Below, one piece after another: positions 56,664 through 64,000 of a stretch of DNA of 64,000 nt. Position numbers and translations under genes: made by a program. The notes beneath the pieces are model-generated. The model did not search any database. It saw nothing but the letters and a program-made list of their open reading frames with translations, and was not told the DNA's origin. This DNA comes from Brevundimonas goettingensis (GTDB taxonomy: Bacteria > Pseudomonadota > Alphaproteobacteria > Caulobacterales > Caulobacteraceae): positions 3,023,001 to 3,087,000 of the forward strand of contig NZ_CP062222.1 in NCBI RefSeq assembly GCF_017487405.1, given 5' to 3'. The first letter of the stretch is position 1; each line of letters opens with the position of its first letter.

Positions 56664-57227
56664 TCAGGTCGCCTTCAGCATGGTCTCGGCGCCGTTCTTG
56701 GGCGCGCGGGCGTCCTTGGGCCGTTTGGCGGCGAGCAGGCTGAACACCGCCAGAGCGGCCGAGATCAGGGCGTTCCAAGACGACATCGACAGGCCCAGGA
56801 ACCGCCAGGTGACGGCGTCGCACATCACCACCTTGGGCGCGGGACCGGCGCCCAGCGCCAGCGCCGTCAGGCTTTCGAGACTGGCCGCGCCGCCAGCGCC
56901 CGAACAGGTCGCGGGCAGGTGCCACCACTTCATCTCGCCGCCCGTGTGGAAGGTCGCGGTGATGGCCCCGGTCAGGAAGATGGCGGCCAGAAGAAAGGCG
57001 GCGATGCGCGGCGTGCCCCGGCTGGCCCGGCTGATGATGGCCCAGAGGGTGGCGACGGCCGAGACGGCGACCGCGCCCCAGAAGACCTCGCGCTGCTTGA
57101 GGCAGAGGTTGCAGGGCGTCAGGCCCCACAGGCGCTCGGACGCATGGGCCGCGCCCAGCATGGCCAGGGAAATCGCCAGGGCGAAGGCGGTCCACCAGCG
57201 GGTCAGGAGGCGATAGATCTCGATCAT
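56664..57227 (-). CDS. dsbB: Disulfide bond formation protein B
   Basis: 187 residues with four membrane helices. First periplasmic loop has Cys39 and Cys42 (LTPCNLCLKQREVFW), the second Cys108 and Cys136 (LPATCSGAGG, VVMCDAVTW), the two redox pairs expected of DsbB. It reoxidises DsbA and passes electrons to quinone. Last helix followed by a basic tail (AAKRPKDARAPKNG). Cotranscribed with coq7, a plausible pairing because DsbB needs quinone. Confidence 0.92.
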   Translation of the reverse strand: MIEIYRLLTRWWTAFALAISLAMLGAAHASERLWGLTPCNLCLKQREVFWGAVAVSAVATLWAIISRASRGTPRIAAFLLAAIFLTGAITATFHTGGEMKWWHLPATCSGAGGAASLESLTALALGAGPAPKVVMCDAVTWRFLGLSMSSWNALISAALAVFSLLAAKRPKDARAPKNGAETMLKAT

Positions 57228-57285
57228 CAGACGACGGTTCTAACCCGCCCCGCTCAATGCTCCAACAGCCCAGACCGTAAGGGCG

Positions 57286-57867
57286 TCAGTGCCTCAGAAG
57301 TTTCAGGGCGAGGAAGCCGCCGACCAGGACGACCAGGCCGATGACGAAGAACAGGGCCAGCCGCTTTTCGACCACCGCCAGCATGGCTGGACCCCAGGTC
57401 TTGAGGATCCAGGCCTCGAGGAAGAAGCGGCCCGAACGGGTGATCGCCACGGCCAGGACGAAGAGACCCAGGTTGAAGTGAGCCAGACCGGCGGCGATGG
57501 TCACCAGCTTGAACGGGATCGGCGTCAGCCCCTTGCCGAGAATGACCAGGAAGCCGTTGTGGGCGAACCAGGACTGGTAGACGGCCATGTCCATGCCATG
57601 CCCGAAGATGTGCAGCAGCTTGACCGCCAGGGGTTCCAGAAAGACGCCGATCGCATAGCCGAGCAGCCCGCCCAGCAGGGAGGCGATCGAACAGATGGCC
57701 GCATAGCGATAGGCCCGGTCCGGCCGCGACAGGATCATCGGCGCCAGCATGACGTCCGGCGGAATGGGGAAGAAGGAGGCCTCGGCGAAGGAGACCGCCG
57801 CCATGGTCTTCTCGGCATAGGGCTTGCGCGCCTGTTCGAAGACCCAGTCGTAGAGTTTGCGCAGCAT
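57286..57867 (-). CDS. yqaA: YqaA family (VTT/DedA-like) membrane protein
   Basis: 193 residues. MLRKLYDWVFEQARKPYAEKTMAAVSFAEASFFPIPPDVMLAPMIL is the typical start, with FAEASFFPIPPD as the family signature. GLLGYAIGVF and GKGLTPIPFKLVTIAAG follow, with about four to five membrane segments. YqaA proteins belong to the DedA/VTT superfamily connected with membrane homeostasis. Start chosen at ATG 57867. First of the yqaA-dsbB-coq7 group. Confidence 0.9.
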   Translation of the reverse strand: MLRKLYDWVFEQARKPYAEKTMAAVSFAEASFFPIPPDVMLAPMILSRPDRAYRYAAICSIASLLGGLLGYAIGVFLEPLAVKLLHIFGHGMDMAVYQSWFAHNGFLVILGKGLTPIPFKLVTIAAGLAHFNLGLFVLAVAITRSGRFFLEAWILKTWGPAMLAVVEKRLALFFVIGLVVLVGGFLALKLLRH

Positions 57868-58048
57868 GGATTTCCCCGGAAAGCCCGCCAGCCCTAGCAA
57901 CGGCGGCGGCTGCGGTCCATCGGCGTCGGCGCCGCAGTGCGGCGAATGCCGCTGAAATATCGCGCGCCTTGGCGAAGCCGACTTCCCCCACTAGGTTCCG
58001 GCCCAATCGCGGCGACCGCCGCACAACCCGTTCCGTGGAGAGAGCCGC

Positions 58049-59158
58049 ATGACGACCGCAGCCACCACCCTTACGCCCGACGCCACCATTCCCGCCGCCG
58101 AGAACCCCCTGGGCGTCGACGGCTTCGAGTTCGTCGAGTTCACCGGCCCCGAGCCCGAGGCCATGATCAGGCAGCTGGAGACCATGGGCTTCGTCCAGAC
58201 CCATGTGAATCCGAAGACCAATGTCGTGCGCTTGAAGCAGGGCGATATCTCCTTCCTCGTTCACCGCACCCCGACCGGTCAGGCCGGTGAGTTCGCCCGC
58301 GAACACGGCCCCTCGGCCAACGGCATGGCCTTCCGCGTCAACGATGCGAAAGCCGCTTACGACAGCGCCGTGGCGCGTGGCGCCCACCCTGCCGAAGCCC
58401 ATGGGGGCGGCGCCCTCGGCGAAGGCGCCTGGGTCCTGCGCGGCATCGGCGGTTCGCTGCTTTATCTGATCGACGCCTATGGCGAGACCGGCTCCCTCTA
58501 TGACGCCTGGGACGAGATCGAGGGCTGGGAAGAGGAAGAGCGCAAGAACAATGTCGGCCTGCACCTGCTCGACCACCTGACCCACAACGTCAAACGCGGC
58601 CAGATGCGCACCTGGTCGGGCTTCTACGGCGACGTCTTCGCCTTCGAGGAGCAGAAGTATTTCGACATCAAGGGCAAGGCGACGGGCCTGTTCTCCCAGG
58701 CCATGATCGCCCCCGACAAGGCGATCCGCATCCCCCTGAACGAGAGCCAGGACGACAACTCCCAGATCGAGGAGTTCCTGAAGCGCTACAACGGCGAGGG
58801 CATCCAGCACATCGCCCTGGCCACCGACGACATCTTCGCCACCGTCGAGGCGATGCGCGAGCGCGGCGTCGAGTTCCAGGACACCATCGAGACCTATTTC
58901 GAACTGATCGACAAACGCCTGCCCAACCACGGGCACGACGTGGAGCGGATGCGCAAGAACCGCATCCTGATCGACGGCTCGGACGAGGAAGGCCTGCTGC
59001 TGCAGATCTTCACCACCGACGTCTTCGGCCCGATCTTCTTCGAGATCATCCAGCGTAAGGGCAACGAAGGCTTCGGCAACGGAAACTTCCAGGCCCTGTT
59101 CGACTCCATCGAGCTGGACCAGATCCGTCGCGGCGTGATCAAGGTCGACGCCCATTAA
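58049..59158 (+). CDS. hpd: 4-hydroxyphenylpyruvate dioxygenase
   Basis: 369 residues, two VOC-type domains. Iron ligands are His176 (LLDHLTHNV), His254 (IQHIALATDD) and Glu332 (IFFEIIQRKG); GFGNGNFQALFDSIE is the C-terminal helix that closes the site. It converts 4-hydroxyphenylpyruvate to homogentisate in tyrosine breakdown. A fumarylacetoacetate hydrolase, which acts later in the same pathway, lies 3 kb downstream. Good ribosome site GGAGAGAG before ATG 58049. Confidence 0.96.
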   Translation: MTTAATTLTPDATIPAAENPLGVDGFEFVEFTGPEPEAMIRQLETMGFVQTHVNPKTNVVRLKQGDISFLVHRTPTGQAGEFAREHGPSANGMAFRVNDAKAAYDSAVARGAHPAEAHGGGALGEGAWVLRGIGGSLLYLIDAYGETGSLYDAWDEIEGWEEEERKNNVGLHLLDHLTHNVKRGQMRTWSGFYGDVFAFEEQKYFDIKGKATGLFSQAMIAPDKAIRIPLNESQDDNSQIEEFLKRYNGEGIQHIALATDDIFATVEAMRERGVEFQDTIETYFELIDKRLPNHGHDVERMRKNRILIDGSDEEGLLLQIFTTDVFGPIFFEIIQRKGNEGFGNGNFQALFDSIELDQIRRGVIKVDAH

Positions 59159-59345
59159 GCTCCCGGCCAAACCCCCGTCCTGGCTGCCGTTTCTCGGCCC
59201 GGTCCTCGCGGCCGTGGCCGGGGCGCTGGCCGGCGAGTTCTGGCTGGGCGGGGGGTTCTGGATGGTGTTCACAACCGGGATCGTCTGCGGCTTCGCCCCG
59301 ATCGTGATCTATCGGCTGTGGAAGCGGCTGCATCACCGGCGGTGA
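59154..59345 (+). CDS. Small membrane protein downstream of hpd, possible ATT start
   Basis: A 63-codon frame ends at TGA 59343-59345 and reads KLPAKPPSWLPFLGPVLA, AVAGALAGEFWLGGGFW and MVFTTGIVCGFAPIVIYR, ending in LWKRLHHRR. It has two hydrophobic segments and a positive tail, so it looks like real membrane-protein coding. No ATG, GTG or TTG is available before the first helix; ATT 59154 overlaps the TAA of hpd (CATTAA), which would allow restart after hpd. ATT starts are rare. A start at GTG 59211 would truncate the first helix. Confidence 0.45.
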   Translation: MKLPAKPPSWLPFLGPVLAAVAGALAGEFWLGGGFWMVFTTGIVCGFAPIVIYRLWKRLHHRR

Positions 59346-59482
59346 GGCCTCACCCGCAGCGAACGCGCACGATCTCAGGATTTTATTTTAGGCGATTCAG
59401 GTTCGTAGCGGAATTTCGACGCCTTCGACCATACCCGCCGGCGGATCGGGTTATAGTCTTTCGAGCCCCTCCGGAGAGCACC

Positions 59483-60601
59483 GTGCCAGAAGCCAGAACA
59501 TCGCGACGATCCGGTCTCATCGGCCTCATCGGACTCTTCGGACTATGTTTTTCGGGGTCCGGAGCCGCCGCCCAGACGGCCGTCCCGACCGCCGAAGCCG
59601 CCCCGCGCTGGTCCTTCGCCATCCACGGCGGGGCAGGCGTGATCGAGCGGGCCAATCTCTCTCCCGAGCAGGACGCGGCCTACCGTGCGGCGCTGAGGAA
59701 GGCGCTGGAGGCGGGCGGCAAGGTGCTGGACGGCGGTGGCTCGGCCCTGGACGCTGTTCAGGCGGCGATCGAGATCATGGAGGACGATCCCCTGTTCAAC
59801 GCCGGGCGCGGCGCGGTCTTCACCGCCGCCGGCAAGAACGAGCTGGACGCCGCGGTCATGAACGGCGCCGACCTGACCGCCGGTTCGGTCGCCGGCCTGA
59901 CCACGACCCGCCACCCGATCGCCGCCGCCCGCGCCGTGATGGAACAGAGCCCCCACGTCATGCTGATCGGCCAGGGCGCCGACGCCTTCGCCGCCTCGGT
60001 GGGGCTGGAGCAGGTTCCGCCGTCCTTCTTCTTCACCGAGCGCCGCTGGCAGGGGCTGGTGAAGCTGCTGAACGATCAGCACCAGCCTATCCCGGACCGT
60101 CCCGAAGGCGCACCGCCGCCGCCCGCGCAGGGCATGGCGGCCAACGATCCGTCCGCCCCGCCGCTGAACGAGCGCAAATTCGGCACCGTCGGCGCGGTCG
60201 CCCTCGACAGTCAGGGCCACCTGGCCGCCGGCACCTCGACCGGCGGGACCAACGGCAAGCGCTGGGGCCGGGTCGGGGACGTGCCGGTCATCGGCGCCGG
60301 CACCTATGCCTCCAACCGCGACGGCTGCGCGGTCTCGGCGACCGGCGACGGCGAGTATTACATCCGCGCCTCGGTGGCCCGGGACATCTGCGGCCGCACC
60401 GCGACGGGCTCGGCCATCCAGCCCGCCGCCCAGGCCGAGGTCGCCGACGCCGAACAGCTGGGCGGCAAGGGCGGCGTCGTGGCTCTGGATCTGCAGGGCC
60501 GTCCGGCCTTCGCCATGTCGACCTCGGGCATGTATCGCGGCGAGATCCACCCGGGCGAGCCCGCCCGCGTCGCCATCTACGCCGACGAGCAACCGCGATG
60601 A
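59483..60601 (+). CDS. Isoaspartyl peptidase/L-asparaginase, exported
   Basis: 372 residues. Signal segment LIGLIGLFGLCFSGSGAAAQ indicates export. The Ntn-hydrolase proenzyme follows: WSFAIHGGAGVI, GGGSALDAVQAAIEIMEDDPLFNAGRGAVFT, then the autocleavage point KFGTVGAVALD, whose Thr becomes the beta-subunit nucleophile. GTSTGGTNGKRWGRVGDVPVIGAGTYA is the substrate loop. It removes isoaspartyl residues from peptides or hydrolyses asparagine. The start is GTG 59483 with GGAGAG upstream. Next gene overlaps by ATGA. Confidence 0.92.
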   Translation: MPEARTSRRSGLIGLIGLFGLCFSGSGAAAQTAVPTAEAAPRWSFAIHGGAGVIERANLSPEQDAAYRAALRKALEAGGKVLDGGGSALDAVQAAIEIMEDDPLFNAGRGAVFTAAGKNELDAAVMNGADLTAGSVAGLTTTRHPIAAARAVMEQSPHVMLIGQGADAFAASVGLEQVPPSFFFTERRWQGLVKLLNDQHQPIPDRPEGAPPPPAQGMAANDPSAPPLNERKFGTVGAVALDSQGHLAAGTSTGGTNGKRWGRVGDVPVIGAGTYASNRDGCAVSATGDGEYYIRASVARDICGRTATGSAIQPAAQAEVADAEQLGGKGGVVALDLQGRPAFAMSTSGMYRGEIHPGEPARVAIYADEQPR

Positions 60602-60957
60602 GCTCGGCCCCGCCGGACGGTTCCGAATCCTATGAGGAGGTTCTTGGCCGGGAAGACCGCAGTTATCGCCGCGGCATGCTGATCCTGATCTCCCTCATCG
60701 CGCCCGCCATGGCACTCTATTTCGACCGGTGGAGCGTCTTCCTCGCCTTGGCGATGATGCTCGGACTCGCACTCGTCTTCGCTGTCTGGACAGGCGTGGG
60801 GATGATCAGAAGCGGCTATGTGACGCGCGGTCGGGCCTTTCTTCGTGGCCTGTGGGAAGTCCCGGCCTGGGTCGCCGTGTTCTGGTTTTTCGTGCTCTTC
60901 CAGTCGCATTTCGGCCTCTGGTTTGCTCAACACCCTCTTCCCGGCCGGTATGGATGA
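60598..60957 (+). CDS. Small hypothetical membrane protein
   Basis: 119 residues. It begins MSSAPPDGSESYEEVLGRED and has three hydrophobic segments: GMLILISLIAPAMALYF, FLALAMMLGLALVFAVWTG and AWVAVFWFFVLFQSHFGLWF. No recognised motif. ATG 60598 overlaps the TGA of the isoaspartyl peptidase gene, so it is coupled to it. Confidence 0.65.
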   Translation: MSSAPPDGSESYEEVLGREDRSYRRGMLILISLIAPAMALYFDRWSVFLALAMMLGLALVFAVWTGVGMIRSGYVTRGRAFLRGLWEVPAWVAVFWFFVLFQSHFGLWFAQHPLPGRYG

Positions 60958-61258
60958 CGGTCGCCCTGCCAAAAGCCCTCTGGATGAGCCGATGAGCTTC
61001 GCCGAACACGAACTGACCGCCATGGCCGAGGAGGAGCTGGCCGCCGCCTGCGACCTGACCTGGCCGGAGCTGAAGCGGATCACCCCCTGGGGCGACAGCT
61101 ATGAGGGGTTCGCGCCCTCGGGCCGCACGGTCGAGGTCGAGCGCCGTTACCTCTGGGCGCTGGAGCCCGAGGGCGCCATCGTCGTCGAGGTCGAGGTGCG
61201 CGACGCCGCCGCCCGCACCGGGGTCGAGACCCGGGCCATACTCGCCCCTCCGGCGTAA
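60950..61258 (+). CDS. Small hypothetical protein
   Basis: 102 residues from ATG 60950, or 88 from ATG 60992 (MSFAEHELTAMAEEELAAACDLTWPELKRITPWGDSYEGFAP). The core EVERRYLWALEPEGAIVVEVEVRDA looks like a small beta-rich domain. It overlaps the preceding membrane-protein gene by 8 bases if the longer form is used. Family not recognised. It has typical host codon use. Confidence 0.6.
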   Translation: MDDGRPAKSPLDEPMSFAEHELTAMAEEELAAACDLTWPELKRITPWGDSYEGFAPSGRTVEVERRYLWALEPEGAIVVEVEVRDAAARTGVETRAILAPPA

Positions 61259-61392
61259 AAGGCGCGCCTGAGGAGTTGGCGGGCAACATCCGGAAAAACT
61301 TCGCACAACGGCGTTAACCTTTTCATTGCGAAGCGCGGCCGTTCCGCCATGATGTCCCTTCAACGCCCGGCCGCCCGGAGGAGGATCGCCTG

Positions 61393-62139
61393 ATGTCAGC
61401 CCCGACGCCGACCGACTTTCCCGCGCCAGAAGGCTATTACACGCCGGAAGCGGGGGGCCTGTTGTTCAGCCTGTCGCCGATGATGACGGCGACCCTGATC
61501 CTGCTTCTGGGTCTGGCCCTGCTGCTGGGCTGGCTGTGGGGCCGTAGCAAACGCCCGGGCGACGATCCGTCCGAGGCCATCTACACAGCCATCAGGAAGG
61601 CCCTGGCCGAGGCGACCGGCGCGCCGCGCGACAGCGTCATCTCGGCGGCCCGCAAGGCCCAGACGGTGATCAAGGACCAGCTGGGCGACGTCCTCGTCCT
61701 CGCCAAGGGGCTGGCCGGTCCCTACGGCGCGCTCGGCCCGGCGCTGGATGGCGTCGACAAGAGCCCGCACAAAGGCGACCACAAGCCGGACCACAAGCCC
61801 GAAACCCACGCCGAGAAGTCCGGCGTGGAGAAGGTCATCATCAAGGCCCGCGACGTCTTCATCAGCCACGCGCCCGCGTCCGACAGTCACGACGACGACC
61901 ACGGCAAGGATGGTCATGGGAACGGCCACGGCAAGGACGACAAGGGACACGGCGACAAGCCCGCCCCCGGAGGCCGTGGCGGTCATGGCGGCGACCATCC
62001 GCCGAAGACCCTGAGCGCCTCAGCCCAGATCGAGGCGGTGCGCGCCGCGATCCACAACCTCTCCGATCACTGGAGCGACAAGGGCGCGCGGATCAAGGAG
62101 CTTCAGGCGGCGCGCAAACAGCTGACCCGGGTGTCGTGA
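61393..62139 (+). CDS. Membrane-anchored protein with a His/Asp/Lys-rich segment
   Basis: 248 residues. One membrane helix near residues 30-50 (MMTATLILLLGLALLLGWLWG), then a helical stretch (EAIYTAIRKALAEATGAPRD, VISAARKAQTVIKDQLGDVL), then about 80 residues rich in His, Asp, Lys and Gly (HKGDHKPDHKPETHAEKSG, DSHDDDHGKDGHGNGHGKDD), and a C-terminal helical end. The His-rich part might bind metal or just be disordered. CGGAGGAGGA precedes ATG 61393. No homologue recognised. Confidence 0.7.
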   Translation: MSAPTPTDFPAPEGYYTPEAGGLLFSLSPMMTATLILLLGLALLLGWLWGRSKRPGDDPSEAIYTAIRKALAEATGAPRDSVISAARKAQTVIKDQLGDVLVLAKGLAGPYGALGPALDGVDKSPHKGDHKPDHKPETHAEKSGVEKVIIKARDVFISHAPASDSHDDDHGKDGHGNGHGKDDKGHGDKPAPGGRGGHGGDHPPKTLSASAQIEAVRAAIHNLSDHWSDKGARIKELQAARKQLTRVS

Positions 62140-62207
62140 CCACGTGATCGCTGATCAGGCGTCTTCCCCGGTTTCCCCTCCGAAAAAATCGGCTTAAGCC
62201 TCAAGGC

Positions 62208-63215
62208 ATGAAGCTCGCCTCGCTCAAGCACGGCCGTGACGGTCGTCTCGTCGTCGTCTCCAACGACCTGCACTGGTTCACGGACGCCTTCCTGATCGCC
62301 CCGACGCTGCAGGCGGCGCTCGATGACTGGGAGCGCTGCGAACCCCTGCTCCGGGCCTTGGCAGAAAGCCTCGAACACGAAGCCGTGCCGCAGGGTCGGT
62401 TCCGCGAACACGACGCCGCCGCCCCCCTGCCCCGCGCCTATCAGTGGGCGGACGGCTCGGCCTATGTGAACCACGTCGAACTGGTGCGTAAGGCGCGCGG
62501 CGCCGAGATGCCCGCCAGCTTCTGGACCGATCCCCTGATGTATCAGGGCGGCTCGGATAGCTTCCTCAGCCCCCGTGATCCCATACCCTTGGCCGACGAG
62601 GCCTGGGGCTGCGACATGGAGGCGGAGATCGTCGTGGTCGTCGGCGACGTGCCCCAGGGCGTGACGGCGGAAGAGGCGCTGGAGCACATCCGCCTCGTCG
62701 GGCTGGTCAACGACGTCTCCCTGAGGAACCTGATCCCGGCCGAGCTCGGCAAGGGCTTCGGCTTCGTCCAGTCCAAGCCCGCCAGCGCCCTGTCGCCGGT
62801 CTTCGTGACCCCCGACGCCCTAGGCGACCGCTGGAAGGCCGGCAAGCTGTCGGGCGCGCTCAGCGTCCAGCTGAACGGCCAGGACTTCGGCAAGGCCGAC
62901 GCCGGGGTCGACATGACCTTCGACTTCGGGACCCTGATCGCCCATCTGGCCAGGGCCCGCCCCCTGACGGCCGGCACGATCATCGGTTCGGGCACGGTGT
63001 CCAACAAGGACGCGGACGGCGGTCCGGGCAAGCCGGTGTCCGAAGGCGGCCTGGGCTACAGCTGCATCGCCGAGGTCCGCACGGTCGAGACCATCCTGCG
63101 CGGCGCGGCGGAAACCCCGTTCCTGACCTATGGCGACACGGTCCGGATCGAGATGCTGGACGACAGACATCACTCCATCTTCGGCGCCATCGAACAGACG
63201 GTTCAGAAGCTCTAG
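62208..63215 (+). CDS. Fumarylacetoacetate hydrolase family protein
   Basis: 335 residues. Catalytic-domain markers: DEAWGCDMEAEIVVVVGD with metal-binding Asp/Glu, NDVSLRNLIPAELGKGFGFVQSKPASALSP, and IIGSGTVSNKD. The N-terminal domain (about 1-85) is the small SH3-like part of fumarylacetoacetase. It hydrolyses fumarylacetoacetate to fumarate and acetoacetate, the last step of tyrosine breakdown, in agreement with hpd nearby. The exact substrate is inferred from length and the GFGFVQSKPASALSP block. Confidence 0.87.
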   Translation: MKLASLKHGRDGRLVVVSNDLHWFTDAFLIAPTLQAALDDWERCEPLLRALAESLEHEAVPQGRFREHDAAAPLPRAYQWADGSAYVNHVELVRKARGAEMPASFWTDPLMYQGGSDSFLSPRDPIPLADEAWGCDMEAEIVVVVGDVPQGVTAEEALEHIRLVGLVNDVSLRNLIPAELGKGFGFVQSKPASALSPVFVTPDALGDRWKAGKLSGALSVQLNGQDFGKADAGVDMTFDFGTLIAHLARARPLTAGTIIGSGTVSNKDADGGPGKPVSEGGLGYSCIAEVRTVETILRGAAETPFLTYGDTVRIEMLDDRHHSIFGAIEQTVQKL

Positions 63216-63253
63216 ACCCCTTCCCCGAACCGGGTTTCCCGGCCTAGTCTGCG

Positions 63254-63276
63254 CCCTGCGGCGTCCTGCCGCAGGG
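63254..63276 (+). promoter_or_regulatory. Hairpin overlapping the ribosome-binding site of the next gene
   Basis: CCCTGCGGC and GCCGCAGGG pair perfectly around GTCCT. The 3' arm runs into AGGGGGA, the probable Shine-Dalgarno sequence of the gene at 63288, so the fold would hide part of it. May instead be the terminator of the preceding gene, but no T run follows. Confidence 0.4.
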
Positions 63277-63287
63277 GGACAGAGTTC

Positions 63288-63824
63288 ATGACGCCGCAAC
63301 AATACGGCCCGCTCATCGGCGTGGGCGTGGCCCTGCTGATCATCCTGCTGCGCAATCGCGCACCCCGGACGCTGCGGCCGCAGTATCTGTGGGTCGCCCC
63401 CGCCATCATCATTCCGCTGATGGGCCTCGCCATCTGGGGGACCAGCCTGCAGCCGGGCGCCAGCCATGCGCCCTTCGCCGTTCAGGACTGGGCGGTTCTG
63501 GCCGTCGGCCTCATCCTCGGCGGAGCGACCGGCTGGTGGCGCGGCAAGATGACCACCATCGAGAAGCACGAGGACGGCACGCTGAAGGCCAAGGCCTCGC
63601 CCCTCGGCATGATCCTGATCGTCGTCCTGCTGCTGGGCCGCAACATGCTGCGTGCCTGGCTGGAGCCGCACGCCGCCTCCATCGGCCTGAACGGCACGGC
63701 CGTCGCCGACGCCTTCCTGGTATTCGTGATCGGGACCATCGTGGTCCAGCGCATCGAGATGTACATCCGCGCCCGTCGCGTCCAGCACGGCGGCACGGAC
63801 AGCCACGTCGAGGCGACGGCGTGA
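63288..63824 (+). CDS. CcdC/DUF1453-like membrane protein
   Basis: 178 residues with about five hydrophobic segments: PLIGVGVALLIILL, LWVAPAIIIPLMGLAIWG, AVLAVGLILGGATGWWRGKM, PLGMILIVVLLLGRNML and AFLVFVIGTIVVQRIEMYIRAR. The GGATGWWRGKMTTIEKHEDGTLKAKASPLG loop is characteristic of the CcdC/DUF1453 group, of unknown function. AGGGGGA precedes ATG 63288. It overlaps the next gene by GTGA. Confidence 0.75.
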   Translation: MTPQQYGPLIGVGVALLIILLRNRAPRTLRPQYLWVAPAIIIPLMGLAIWGTSLQPGASHAPFAVQDWAVLAVGLILGGATGWWRGKMTTIEKHEDGTLKAKASPLGMILIVVLLLGRNMLRAWLEPHAASIGLNGTAVADAFLVFVIGTIVVQRIEMYIRARRVQHGGTDSHVEATA

Positions 63825-64000
63825 GGAACCTCCTCGCCGGCCTGGCCCTCGCCCTGATCGCCGTCCCCGCCCTGGCCCAGGACGCCGGAGACGACTGGGA
63901 CCTGATGCGCGCCCCCCGCCAGAAGGCCGTGATCGCCGCCCTGACCTTCGACAGCGGCATCGGTCTGGGCGCCCGCTGCGTGGACGGTGCCTATGAGCTG
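63821..64000 (+). CDS. Secreted protein, 5' part only (continues beyond window)
   Basis: 60 codons from GTG 63821, which overlaps the TGA of the previous gene. RNLLAGLALALIAVPALAQD is a signal peptide; the mature start reads DAGDDWDLMRAPRQKAVIAA and LTFDSGIGLGARCVDGAYEL. The family cannot be named from this fragment. Confidence 0.7.
   Translation, partial: MRNLLAGLALALIAVPALAQDAGDDWDLMRAPRQKAVIAALTFDSGIGLGARCVDGAYEL

Overview
The window is chromosomal, very GC-rich DNA from an alphaproteobacterium. The best fit is a member of Caulobacterales close to Brevundimonas or Caulobacter. Support for this is a PodJ-type polarity protein with Caulobacter-like sequence at its N-terminus, TTAA-N7-TTAA-like CtrA boxes, a GANTC (CcrM) site in front of podJ, a TIGR02186 protein next to a TauE/SafE permease, a zinc-ribbon/DUF3426 gene divergent from ftsEX, and strong use of ATGA/GTGA start-stop overlaps. 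This assignment rests on recognition of gene families, not on a database search. I saw no rRNA, prophage, transposase, CRISPR array, toxin-antitoxin pair or defence island. The window is mostly core genome.

Layout. 1-9 kb: the tail of an Ala/Pro-rich protein, an NlpC/P60 peptidase, an M17 aminopeptidase, a RibD-type reductase, a secreted TPR protein behind a CtrA-like box, a double-DUF4168 protein, a HAD phosphatase, an Fe-S scaffold-like protein, yidD and thrS. 9.05-11.05 kb: a small GIY-YIG nuclease gene enclosed by perfect 38-bp inverted repeats, and a second inverted pair of the same repeat with only 68 bp between its arms. 9.5-15.7 kb: a complete branched-chain 2-oxoacid dehydrogenase operon (E1alpha, E1beta, E2 with two lipoyl domains, E3) divergent from an Lrp-type regulator. 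15.7-24.3 kb: pirin, hydrolase and aldo-keto reductase genes, a possible small RNA, then a fadAB-like beta-oxidation operon with an operator-like palindrome. 24.5-28.9 kb: hemerythrin, argD-argF, two VOC proteins, a YjbR protein and a general-stress flavin-binding protein. 29-36.8 kb: podJ, TauE, TIGR02186, an odd tRNA-Cys-like sequence, a PQQ-type sugar dehydrogenase, tRNA-Met, a small lipoprotein and a structured non-coding stretch. 36.8-45.1 kb: tlpA divergent from argH, a small lipoprotein gene and lysA, then hpt and a zinc-ribbon gene divergent from ftsE-ftsX-ydcF-plsC. 45.2-49.3 kb: the DUF2125/chorismate-mutase-like/hisC operon, a frameshifted membrane-protein gene and a VOC gene. 49.4-57.9 kb: a DinG-type helicase, cobT with a phytase-like esterase, two paralogous small Cys-motif secreted proteins, and yqaA-dsbB-coq7. 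58-64 kb: hpd, an isoaspartyl peptidase, small membrane proteins, a fumarylacetoacetate hydrolase and the start of a further secreted protein.

Functionally, the bkd operon, fadAB, hpd and fumarylacetoacetase describe catabolism of branched-chain amino acids, fatty acids and tyrosine. argD/argF/argH, lysA and hisC cover amino-acid synthesis. podJ, ftsEX and the CtrA-like sites point to the Caulobacter-type polarity and cell-cycle programme. The least ordinary items are the repeat-enclosed GIY-YIG cassette, the tRNA-Cys-like sequence, the structured region at 36.4-36.8 kb, a possible small RNA at 19.8-19.95 kb, and the frameshifted gene at 48.2-48.7 kb.
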